A DNA stretch of 12,421 bases from an uncultured Ignavibacteria bacterium. Its GTDB lineage: Bacteria; Bacteroidota; Ignavibacteria; Kapaibacteriales; UBA2268. Of this stretch, positions 1 through 6,734 are shown one piece after another (positions within the stretch are counted from its first letter, which is position 1; every line of letters begins with the position of its first letter). A program made the position numbers and the translations under genes. The notes under the pieces were generated by a model, which was given only the letters and a program-made list of their open reading frames with translations, did no database searches and had not been told where the DNA came from. The stretch covers positions 1 to 12,421 of the forward strand of contig CAIWET010000224.1 in assembly GCA_903911805.1 (NCBI GenBank). Direction: 5' to 3'.

Positions 1-340
1 AAAATCATACAAAATTAAGGAAAATAGTATTAATATTTTAATTTTTTAATTGCTAATTACTATTTAGCAATATTAATAGCATTTTAAGTAATTTAGAGTA
101 ATAAAGTATCGAATTCATTATACCCCATCCCAAACCCCTCCTTGCCAAGAATGTGATTATCAAAATTGATATGTCTAATCTATCTCGGTTTATTTATAAA
201 AAATACCCCTAAAGTTTTTTGTCTAACTTTGGGGGTGCTGTTCATAAAGGTAGACTCCATCAGAAATTAAAGCGGTTACATAGAGCAAATTAAAATGAAT
301 TAAAAAAAATACAAAATTAAGATTCAAAGTTGGCACAGCT
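1..340. other. Intergenic region without a credible gene
   Basis: AT-rich stretch in which I find no open frame with protein-like composition. It holds an 8-bp inverted repeat (ATTGCTAA at 49-56, TTAGCAAT at 64-71) with no T-run after it. A C-rich patch at 123-141 has a minus strand with G-runs of 4, 3 and 4. The IS-end-like hairpin at 205-244 is listed separately. The 13-mer ATACAAAATTAAG occurs twice, at 7-19 and 309-321. It may be decayed mobile-element sequence. Confidence 0.6.
205..244 (-). other. Hairpin resembling an IS3-family end; also terminator-like on the minus strand
   Basis: ACCCCTAAAGTT (205-216) pairs with AACTTTGGGGGT (225-236): 12 bp with one G-T wobble and an 8-base loop. 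Read on the minus strand, the stem is followed by A then six T (203-198), the form of a Rho-independent terminator, but no minus-strand gene lies upstream to need one. The block 220-244 starts TGTCTAACTT, contains a G5 run and ends GCTGTTCA. It resembles, from memory, the terminal inverted repeats of IS3-family (IS150-type) elements. No transposase fragment is visible beside it, so if it is an IS end it is a solo remnant or a MITE-like piece. Confidence 0.4.
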
Positions 341-485
341 CCCAATACCCAATACCCAAAACCCAAAACCCAAAACCAAAACCAAAACCCAAAACCCAAT
401 ACCAATACCAATACCAATACCAATACCAATACCAATACCAATACCCAAAACCCAATACCCAAAACCCAAAACCCAAAACCCAATA
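341..485. repeat. C/A-only tandem tract of 6- and 7-mers (G-rich on minus strand)
   Basis: There are 22 contiguous units with no gaps: thirteen 7-mers (CCCAATA or CCCAAAA) and nine 6-mers (CCAATA or CCAAAA). A perfect block of eight CCAATA runs from 396 to 443. The 7-mers lie on both sides (341-375 and 444-485). The plus strand has no G here, and the tract ends into CCCTAAC (486-492). On the minus strand the 7-mer blocks read as GGG runs separated by 4-base TTTT or TATT loops, five runs in the left block and six in the right. These are textbook G-quadruplex-capable arrays. The conceptual minus-strand translation (repeated VL and FW) is a by-product of the repeat and not a protein. Confidence 0.95.
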
Positions 486-528
486 CCCTAACTAAAACAT
501 TTATGCATAAAAATATTCAAAATAATGG

Positions 529-536
529 TAATTTTG
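529..536 (+). promoter_or_regulatory. Possible Bacteroidota-type -7 element
   Basis: TAATTTTG fits the TAnnTTTG -7 consensus used by the Bacteroidota primary sigma factor. It lies 35 bases before the ATG at 571, giving a short leader. I see no convincing TTG -33 element at the expected distance, so the call rests on one short motif. It would place the tandem tract just upstream of the promoter. Confidence 0.3.
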
Positions 537-570
537 CGATTGTTTGTTATACGTAAATATTGAAAAGTAA

Positions 571-1284
571 ATGATAAAAAGAGAATTTGTTATTGGAGAT
601 GTCCACGGATGCTATAAAACTCTTCATCATTTATTATTTGAAATCATTAATATTACCAAAAAAGATTCACTTTACTTTTTGGGTGATATAATTGACAGAG
701 GTCCTCAACCGCGAGAAGTAATTGAATTAATCCAAAATATGAAGAAAAGTGGATATAAAATAAGAGTATTAAAAGGGAATCATGAAGATTTATTCCTAAA
801 CGCTATGGATTTTATGGACGACACGAACAATTCAAACACTGAACGCTGGCTAGCGATGGGTGGAGCAATTACTACTTACAAATCATTTTCTCAATCCGGA
901 TCATTTGAACTGAGAAATATCCACCGTGATTTTTTTAGAAATTTGGAAGATTATATCGTCTTGGAGGATTTTGTGTTATGTCATGCTGGATTAAAATTTA
1001 CAGATGCTGACCCCTTTAAAGATAGATATTATATGGTTTGGGAGAGAGAACCACAAAAAGTGATTCCTGAAAAAATAGGTTTTAGAAAATTAATCACCGG
1101 ACATTCACCTAAGACGTTACAACAAATTTTTGATTCTTTAAGTACTAATCACATTTATTTAGATGGAGGTTGCGTACATTATAGAACAAAAGCAGGTATG
1201 GGCTATATGGTTGCTCTTGAGCTAAATTCTTTAGAGCTTTTCCAGCAAATTTGCATAGATTTTGAAAACGAATTCCATTATTAA
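571..1284 (+). CDS. PPP-family metallophosphatase (serine/threonine phosphatase-like)
   Basis: Predicted cytoplasmic dinuclear-metal phosphoesterase of 237 residues, the usual size for the compact bacterial and phage PPP enzymes (lambda phosphatase, PrpA/PrpB, ApaH-like). All signature motifs are present in order: GDVHG at 9-13, GDIIDRG at 38-44, GNHE at 69-72, a metal-binding His in CHAGL (H138) and TGHSP (H178). There is no signal peptide or membrane segment. The substrate cannot be told from sequence: phosphoprotein and dinucleoside polyphosphate are both possible. The ATG has no SD; the leader just before it is TTGAAAAGTAA. hydE starts 5 bases after the stop, so the two are probably co-transcribed, but no functional link is evident. 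Family assignment is firm; specificity is open. Confidence 0.9.
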   Translation: MIKREFVIGDVHGCYKTLHHLLFEIINITKKDSLYFLGDIIDRGPQPREVIELIQNMKKSGYKIRVLKGNHEDLFLNAMDFMDDTNNSNTERWLAMGGAITTYKSFSQSGSFELRNIHRDFFRNLEDYIVLEDFVLCHAGLKFTDADPFKDRYYMVWEREPQKVIPEKIGFRKLITGHSPKTLQQIFDSLSTNHIYLDGGCVHYRTKAGMGYMVALELNSLELFQQICIDFENEFHY

Positions 1285-1289
1285 GTAAA

Positions 1290-2384
1290 ATGATTGATAA
1301 AATATTAGACAAGGATAATTTAACCAAAGAAGATTTAAAATTTCTGCTTTCGTTAGAAACTCCTGAAGAATTAGAAAAATTAAAGAAAAAAGCTTTTCAA
1401 ATATTGAAAGAATTTTCATCAGAAAAAGTTTATTTGAGAGGATTAATAGAATTTTCTAATATCTGCATAAATGATTGCTATTATTGTGGAATACGCAAGA
1501 GCAACCACAATGTTCATAGATATACATTAAATAAAGAAGAAATCGTTGACTCGGCAATTTGGGCTGCTGAAAATAAATATGGTTCAATCGTATTACAATC
1601 TGGAGAAAGATCGGATTCAAAATTTGTTGATTTAATTGTGGATATTGTTCAAGAAATCAAGGAAAAAACAAAATCAGAAATTTTACCAAATGGTTTAGGA
1701 ATAACACTAAGCATTGGCGAACAATCTTATGAGGATTATAAGAGATTTTTTGATGCAGGTGCTCATAGATATCTACTTAGAATTGAATCGAGCTCAAAAG
1801 AATTGTATGGAGAATTACATCCCAATTCATTAAATTGGGAAAATAGAAATCAATGCTTAAAAAACCTTAAAAAAATTGGTTTTCAAGTTGGAACTGGTGT
1901 TATGATTGGTTTCCCAAATCAAACTTTAGATGATTTAGTAAACGATATTCTATTTTTCAAAGAAATGGATATCGATATGATTGGGATGGGTCCTTTCTTG
2001 ATACATAACGAAACTCCATATGCTGATATGGAAGAAATATATTCTAAAAGAAAAGAAGAAATTTATAAATTAGCTCTGAAAATGATTGCTGTAACTCGAA
2101 TTTATCTTAAAGATGTTAATATTGCTGCAGCTACAGCTCTTCAAGCTATGTATCCACTTGGTAGGGAAGCTGGTTTAACATATGGAGCAAATGTATTTAT
2201 GCCAAATATTACTCCTGCCGCAGTAAGGGGCGAGTATCAATTATATAATGGAAAACCTTGTTTAGATGAGCTTGCTAGTGATTGTCTGGATTGCGTTGTA
2301 AGAAGAATAGAATCAACTGGAAGAACAATTGGATTTGACTTTTGGGGCGATTCCAAGCATTTTAAAGACAATAATTTAGATTAA
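1290..2384 (+). CDS. hydE: [FeFe]-hydrogenase H-cluster radical SAM maturase HydE
   Basis: Radical SAM enzyme that, with HydF and HydG, assembles the 2Fe subcluster of [FeFe]-hydrogenase; HydE helps build the azadithiolate bridge. The CX3CX2C motif binding the SAM [4Fe-4S] cluster is C59-C63-C66, in the HydE-like context IEFSNICINDCYYCG. Further HydE signatures are LQSGE (102-106), ITLSIGE (138-144), the YLLRIE barrel strand (161-166), LHP (176-178) and MPNITPA (304-310). Near the C-terminus, C324, C332 and C335 have the CX7CX2C spacing of the optional second Fe-S site known in Thermotoga HydE. Length (364) is normal for the family, slightly above the Thermotoga enzyme. No hydrogenase, hydF or hydG lies in the window. 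BioB and PylB are related but fit the motifs less well. Confidence 0.92.
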   Translation: MIDKILDKDNLTKEDLKFLLSLETPEELEKLKKKAFQILKEFSSEKVYLRGLIEFSNICINDCYYCGIRKSNHNVHRYTLNKEEIVDSAIWAAENKYGSIVLQSGERSDSKFVDLIVDIVQEIKEKTKSEILPNGLGITLSIGEQSYEDYKRFFDAGAHRYLLRIESSSKELYGELHPNSLNWENRNQCLKNLKKIGFQVGTGVMIGFPNQTLDDLVNDILFFKEMDIDMIGMGPFLIHNETPYADMEEIYSKRKEEIYKLALKMIAVTRIYLKDVNIAAATALQAMYPLGREAGLTYGANVFMPNITPAAVRGEYQLYNGKPCLDELASDCLDCVVRRIESTGRTIGFDFWGDSKHFKDNNLD

Positions 2385-2524
2385 TTTCAATAATTATTCA
2401 ATTTATTAATTGTAAATTTAAATATTCAGTTATATGTTATAGTAATATGTGGAATAATATTATACCAAATATGTCTGATATTTTTCTTAAATTGAGTTTT
2501 TGTTTTTATCAAAGTTGAAAAGTT

Positions 2525-4159
2525 ATGGTTAGCGAAAATAAAGATCTTAAAGACACTAAATTTATATTTATTACTGGTGGTGTATTATCATCACTTGGTA
2601 AAGGAATTTCATCTGCTTCAATCGCATTGTTGCTGAAATCCAGAGGATTTACAGTTACTATTATGAAACTTGATCCGTATATCAATGTTGATCCTGGCAC
2701 AATGAATCCTTTCCAGCACGGAGAAGTTTATGTAACTGACGACGGTGCAGAAACTGATCTTGATTTAGGTCATTATGAAAGATTTATTGCTCAATCATTA
2801 TCTAAGCATAATAATACCACTACAGGCCAGGTTTATTATGAAGTAATCCAAAAAGAAAGAAAAGGTCAATATCTTGGAAAAACTGTTCAGGTAATTCCTC
2901 ATATTACTGACGAGATAAAAAGAAGAGTTAAGATTTTTGATGGTGAATTTGATTTTGTTTTAGTTGAAATTGGTGGAACTGTTGGTGATATCGAATCATT
3001 GCCATTCTTAGAATCAGCAAGACAATTGAATATGGAATTAGGCAGAGAAAGAGTTATCAATATTTTGTTAACTTATGTGCCTTATATCAAAGCCGCTGGA
3101 GAAATCAAAACCAAACCAACTCAACACGCTGTAAAAACATTAATGGAATATGGCATTAGACCAGACATTTTACTTTGCAGAACTGAAGGTAAAATATCAA
3201 AAGAAGAACGCCAGAAAATAGCATTATTCTGTTCAGTTGACGAATCAGCTGTAATTGAAGCAATTGATTGCGAACATACAATTTACGAAGTGCCATTGCA
3301 TTACGCAAAAGCAGGAGTAGATGCAATTGTTCTTAAAAAATTAGCAATGCCTCAGAATATATTAGATATTGAAAACTGGTCAAAATTCGTTAAAAAAATC
3401 AAATCACCACAATATGAAGTAAAAGTTGGTTTGATTGGTAAATATACAAAATATAGAGATTCTTATAAATCAATTTTAGAAGCTTTTGTTCACGCTGGCT
3501 CAGTAAATAATTGCAAAGTTACTGTAGAATTAAAAAATTCTGAAGATATCGATATAAACAATATTGAAGCAGAATTAGCCGATTTAGACGGTATTTTAGT
3601 TGGACCAGGATTTGGTTCTCGCGGAATTGAAGGAAAAATTGCTGCTATTAAATATGCAAGAGAAAACAATATGCCATTCTTTGGTATTTGTTTGGGAATG
3701 CAATGTGCAGTTGTTGAATTTGCAAGAAATGTATGTGGTTTGGCCGATGCAAATTCGGCAGAATTTGATAAAATCACGCCGAATAACGTAATTGATATGA
3801 TGGAAGACCAAAAGACTATCAAGAATAAAGGTGGTACGATGCGATTAGGTGCTTATCCTTGCGTTATTCAACCAGATACTCGTGCTTTTAAAGCTTATGG
3901 CGAAACAGAAATTTCTGAAAGACATCGTCATAGATTTGAAGTTAATAATAAGTTCAGACAAACTTTGAGCGATAATGGATTACTTTTCAGTGGCTTATCT
4001 CCTGATCAAACTTTAGTGGAGATTTCTGAACTACCAAATCATCCTTGGTTTGTAGGCGTTCAGTTCCATCCTGAATTAAAATCTAGAGCAGTTACAGGAC
4101 ATCCATTATTTATCAGCTTTATTAAAGCTGTTTTAAAAAATAAAAAATCAAAGCCCTAA
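2525..4159 (+). CDS. pyrG: CTP synthase
   Basis: Makes CTP from UTP, ATP and glutamine, the last step of de novo pyrimidine nucleotide synthesis; cytoplasmic tetramer in the family. The N-terminal synthetase domain (about 10-280) shows GGVLSSLGKGISSAS with the P-loop Lys K26, DPYINVDPGTM (50-60), the HGEVYVTDDGAETDLDLGHY region (65-84) and EIGGTVGDIES (148-158). The C-terminal class I glutaminase domain (about 298-535) has the oxyanion loop GPGFGSRG, nucleophile C389 in GICLGMQ, and H515/E517 in FHPEL. At 544 residues it is full length. It stands alone after a 140-bp AT-rich leader (2385-2524) in which I find no clear promoter, attenuator or SD. The bases before the ATG are TTGAAAAGTT. Confidence 0.98.
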   Translation: MVSENKDLKDTKFIFITGGVLSSLGKGISSASIALLLKSRGFTVTIMKLDPYINVDPGTMNPFQHGEVYVTDDGAETDLDLGHYERFIAQSLSKHNNTTTGQVYYEVIQKERKGQYLGKTVQVIPHITDEIKRRVKIFDGEFDFVLVEIGGTVGDIESLPFLESARQLNMELGRERVINILLTYVPYIKAAGEIKTKPTQHAVKTLMEYGIRPDILLCRTEGKISKEERQKIALFCSVDESAVIEAIDCEHTIYEVPLHYAKAGVDAIVLKKLAMPQNILDIENWSKFVKKIKSPQYEVKVGLIGKYTKYRDSYKSILEAFVHAGSVNNCKVTVELKNSEDIDINNIEAELADLDGILVGPGFGSRGIEGKIAAIKYARENNMPFFGICLGMQCAVVEFARNVCGLADANSAEFDKITPNNVIDMMEDQKTIKNKGGTMRLGAYPCVIQPDTRAFKAYGETEISERHRHRFEVNNKFRQTLSDNGLLFSGLSPDQTLVEISELPNHPWFVGVQFHPELKSRAVTGHPLFISFIKAVLKNKKSKP

Positions 4160-4201
4160 ATTTATCATTATTTCCTAAAAAAGAATTAAGGAGAAAAAAT
4201 A

Positions 4202-4630
4202 ATGAAAAAGATTATATTACTAATAGCTGCAATTCTAACAATTGCAGCTTGTGTAAATTTAGAAAAACAACAAAAAAAAGAAATACCATTCAATGTATCT
4301 CCAACTGGTCTGAAATATATCAGCGTTAGAGATGGCACTGGTCCAAAACCACAAATCAATCAAAAGGTTACCGTTCATTTCAGAATGGCTGATGCTGCTG
4401 GCAAAATTATTGAAGATACTTATCTTTCAAAAAAATCGGTTACATTTAAAATTGGTTCTGATGAAATCATTTTAAAAGGACTTGAAGAAGCAGTTTTGAT
4501 GATGAATAATGGTGGATTGATGAAGTTGATTATTCCCCCAGATTTGGGATTTGGAGATAGAGCGATTCAACGAGTGCCAGCAAATACAACGCTTTATATG
4601 GAAGTAGAATTATTACAAATACAAAACTAA
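4202..4630 (+). CDS. FKBP-type peptidyl-prolyl isomerase lipoprotein
   Basis: Predicted membrane-anchored cis-trans prolyl isomerase of the cell envelope. Residues 1-16 are a lipoprotein signal peptide (KK, then hydrophobic) ending in the lipobox IAAC, with C17 as the lipidated residue. One FKBP domain follows (about 34-141): VTVHFRM (56-62), FKIG (82-85), the LKGLEEAV helix (91-98), IPPDLGFGDRA (111-121), IPxN-like VPANTTLYMEVELL. The Trp that floors the FKBP12 active site is Leu (L94) and the pocket Tyr is Phe (F117), changes also seen in bacterial FKBPs, so catalysis may be weak or chaperone-like. AAGGAG at 4188-4193, 8 bases before the ATG, is one of the few good SDs here. The glycosyltransferase starts 3 bases after its stop. 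Confidence 0.9.
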   Translation: MKKIILLIAAILTIAACVNLEKQQKKEIPFNVSPTGLKYISVRDGTGPKPQINQKVTVHFRMADAAGKIIEDTYLSKKSVTFKIGSDEIILKGLEEAVLMMNNGGLMKLIIPPDLGFGDRAIQRVPANTTLYMEVELLQIQN

Positions 4631-4633
4631 AAA

Positions 4634-5947
4634 ATGAAAAATCTTTTAATTATAGCTTACTACTTCCCACCTTCTGGTGGACCTGGAGTGCAAAGAGTAT
4701 TAAAACACGTCAAATATCTTCCTGAATTTGGATGGAATCCTATTGTTTTAACTGTTTCCAATGGTCAATTTCCTGCAAGAGATGAATCACTATTGAAGCA
4801 AATCCCTGAAAATATCACTGTCAAACGTTCACGAATTTTTGAGCCTTATGATATTTATCGTTTTTTAACAGGGAAAAAACCAGGGACAGCAATTGACGTT
4901 AATGTAATTAAAAAAGATGACCAAAAAATATCATTCAAAGAGAAAATTGCAGAATTTATTAGAGCAACATTCTTTATTCCGGATGCAAGAATTGGCTGGT
5001 TTTTCTCAGCCAAAAAAGCAGCAAAAGAAATAATGAATGAATTTAAAATTGATGCTGTTTATTCATCTTCCCCTCCTTATACTTGTTCTGTAATTGCAAA
5101 ATCAATCAAGAAATCTACTGGATTGCCTTGGGTAGCTGGGTTTAGAGACCCTTGGACTGGATTTATTTCTTCACCAAAAAGATGGTTTTTGCCAAGAATG
5201 ATTGATAAAGGTATGGAGTTTTCTACTTTTAATGATGCTGATGCCGTTGAGTGTGCCTGGCAAGGAATTATAAAAGATGCTCTAGGGAAATATCCTAAAC
5301 TTGATGCCTCAAAATTTCATCACGTTTCAAACGGATTTGATTCAAGTGATTTTCCAAAAGTAACTCCTAAAGTTAACGAAAAATGGACTGTTACATATAC
5401 TGGCTCAATGTATGGCAGAAGAAATCCCGCTAGTTTTTTTGAAGCATTAGAGAATTTAATTAAAAAAGGGAAAATCAATCCAAACGAATTGCATTTAAGA
5501 TTTGTTGGAAGATTTGGCAACGAAATTGAAGAAATGTTTGACAAAGCAACCTTTTCATCTTCAATTGAAAGAATTTCTTATGTACCACACGATAAGAGTA
5601 TTGAATACTTATTGCTTTCGGATAGTTTATTGCTAATTGTTGACGAATCCAAAGAAAGCGAAGAAATCGTTCCTGGTAAGGTATATGAATATATTGGTTG
5701 CAAAAAACCAATTATTGCAATTGCTCCAAACGAAAGTGCAATTGCCCAGCTGATAAAAGAAACAAATAGTGGCAGAATAGCCCACCAAACAGAAATTGAA
5801 AAAACTGAACAAATAATTATGGAAATGTATAATATCTGGAAAGGTGATACATCAGATTTTCATAATGATTTATCAATAATCAATCAATTCGAGAGAAGAG
5901 AATCCGCAAGATATTTAGCAGGTTTATTAGATAAATTGGCGAAATAG
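4634..5947 (+). CDS. GT-B glycosyltransferase, GT4-like
   Basis: Predicted sugar transferase of 437 residues with the two-domain GT-B layout. The N-terminal acceptor domain has AYYFPPSGGPGVQR (8-21), YSSSPPYT (143-150) and GFRDPWTG (169-176). The C-terminal nucleotide-sugar domain has VSNGFD (231-236), VTYTGSMYGRRNP (253-265), FVGRFG (290-295) and the donor-binding PGKVYEYIGCKKPI (347-360), with Glu and Lys placed as in GT4 enzymes. There are no transmembrane segments; it would act at the cytoplasmic face on lipid- or surface-polysaccharide precursors. It follows the FKBP lipoprotein gene by 3 bases with no SD, suggesting one transcript. Donor and acceptor are unknown and no polysaccharide cluster surrounds it. 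It ends 10 bases from the stop of the convergent PIN gene. Confidence 0.85.
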   Translation: MKNLLIIAYYFPPSGGPGVQRVLKHVKYLPEFGWNPIVLTVSNGQFPARDESLLKQIPENITVKRSRIFEPYDIYRFLTGKKPGTAIDVNVIKKDDQKISFKEKIAEFIRATFFIPDARIGWFFSAKKAAKEIMNEFKIDAVYSSSPPYTCSVIAKSIKKSTGLPWVAGFRDPWTGFISSPKRWFLPRMIDKGMEFSTFNDADAVECAWQGIIKDALGKYPKLDASKFHHVSNGFDSSDFPKVTPKVNEKWTVTYTGSMYGRRNPASFFEALENLIKKGKINPNELHLRFVGRFGNEIEEMFDKATFSSSIERISYVPHDKSIEYLLLSDSLLLIVDESKESEEIVPGKVYEYIGCKKPIIAIAPNESAIAQLIKETNSGRIAHQTEIEKTEQIIMEMYNIWKGDTSDFHNDLSIINQFERRESARYLAGLLDKLAK

Positions 5948-5957
5948 GAAAAAGAAA

Positions 5958-6395
5958 TTAATATCCTCTGAGATTTTGTAAATCAGAAGAAGAATATGCT
6001 TTATTCCATTTTAATTTTTGTAATCCATTTAATAATTTTTTATCTCCAGTCCAGAGAATACCGTCAATTTCAATGGCTAATGCAACAAATGGAGTATCAA
6101 ATTCATTAATATTTTTTGTCATCTCAAATGCTTTATGCCAACTATTCTGACTGATAAGTTTTTCTGAAATGAGCTCAATTTGAGATAAAATTCGATATTC
6201 TGATTCAAGTAATTGTTCTTGTGTTAGTTTTGATAATTTGAGAAGTTTGTCGTTGTATCTGGAAATTTCTTCAAGTAAAAGTTCTGGAGCAAAAAAGATG
6301 AAATTTTCTGATGAATTAAAAATTAAATCTCCGATTAAACCATTAACATTGAGAATAGCGCTAAATACTATATTTGTGTCAACAATTATAATCAT
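5958..6395 (-). CDS. PIN-domain ribonuclease, probable type II toxin
   Basis: A 145-residue single-domain PIN protein (PIN_2-like). The acidic metal-binding residues are present: D6 in IVDTNIV, E42/E43 in LLLEEISRY, D100 in FDTPFVALA, and D118 in LWTGDKKL. PIN toxins cut RNA with Mg2+ or Mn2+; the target cannot be inferred. Its ATG overlaps the stop of the upstream small gene by 4 bases (ATGA), the usual antitoxin-toxin arrangement. It lacks its own SD, so translation probably depends on the upstream gene. Intact, with no frameshift. It could be a PIN protein outside a toxin system, but the partner argues for a VapBC-like pair. Confidence 0.82.
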   Translation of the reverse strand: MIIIVDTNIVFSAILNVNGLIGDLIFNSSENFIFFAPELLLEEISRYNDKLLKLSKLTQEQLLESEYRILSQIELISEKLISQNSWHKAFEMTKNINEFDTPFVALAIEIDGILWTGDKKLLNGLQKLKWNKAYSSSDLQNLRGY

Positions 6396-6595
6396 TTAAT
6401 AAAATTGCTCTTATTTTCATCCCACCATCTTTTCTTAGATTCATTAGCTAGAAAATCTGTGTCCAGTTCCGATGCTTGACTATTACTAACAGCTTCAGAA
6501 TATTTTAGGTATCCAGTGATTTTTTCAAGCTCTAAAATACACAAATTTATTGGTAATCTGAAAATAATTTCTTCATTTGTTTGTTCAATTGTCAT
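6392..6595 (-). CDS. Small antitoxin-like partner of the PIN protein
   Basis: A 67-residue protein read as the antitoxin of the downstream PIN gene from size, order and the 4-base stop/start overlap. The N-terminus (EEIIFRLP, 8-15) looks like a short strand followed by a helix rich in Leu/Ile/Lys. The C-terminus carries KKRWWDENK (54-62); a double-Trp, Asn-Lys tail is a pattern I associate with small partners of PIN_2 proteins, from memory. I cannot assign a named DNA-binding fold. The start is set by an ideal SD (AAGGAGG, 7 bases from ATG). TATGTTTG on the minus strand (6644-6637) fits a TAnnTTTG -7 element, but no -33 is seen. Confidence 0.68.
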   Translation of the reverse strand: MTIEQTNEEIIFRLPINLCILELEKITGYLKYSEAVSNSQASELDTDFLANESKKRWWDENKSNFIK

Positions 6596-6601
6596 TTCTA
6601 A

Positions 6602-6610
6602 CCCTCCTTA
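6602..6610 (-). promoter_or_regulatory. Strong Shine-Dalgarno sequence of the antitoxin gene
   Basis: On the minus strand TAAGGAGGG, 7 bases before the ATG at 6595 counting from AAGGAGG. It is the closest match to the anti-SD complement in the window, where most genes have only an A-rich leader. It fixes the antitoxin start. Confidence 0.8.
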
Positions 6611-6734
6611 TATAATTTAATATTTTTGACGACAATCAAACATATAAATTTTAATATAAAAAAACACTGTGCTAACTATGTGAATTTAAAGAATAATTGG
6701 TTTATATTGTTGAGATTGATTGATTAGTCTCTAA

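Noticed and set aside
49..71. ATTGCTAA/TTAGCAAT hairpin as a terminator or operator
   Set aside because: Short, AT-rich, no T-run and no gene next to it; expected by chance in this composition.
223..483. 86-codon minus-strand frame rich in V, L, F, W and G
   Set aside because: It is the conceptual translation of the tandem tract; its periodic composition follows the 6- and 7-mers and it has no RBS or domain.
341..485. CRISPR-like array
   Set aside because: Units are 6-7 bases and directly adjacent, with no spacers and no cas genes.
2385..2524. Attenuator or riboswitch before pyrG
   Set aside because: I found no stable stem with a T-run and no recognisable aptamer; promoter-like hexamers are weak and badly spaced.
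3490..3822. Minus-strand frame inside pyrG
   Set aside because: Lies entirely within the conserved glutaminase domain of pyrG, so it is a shadow frame.
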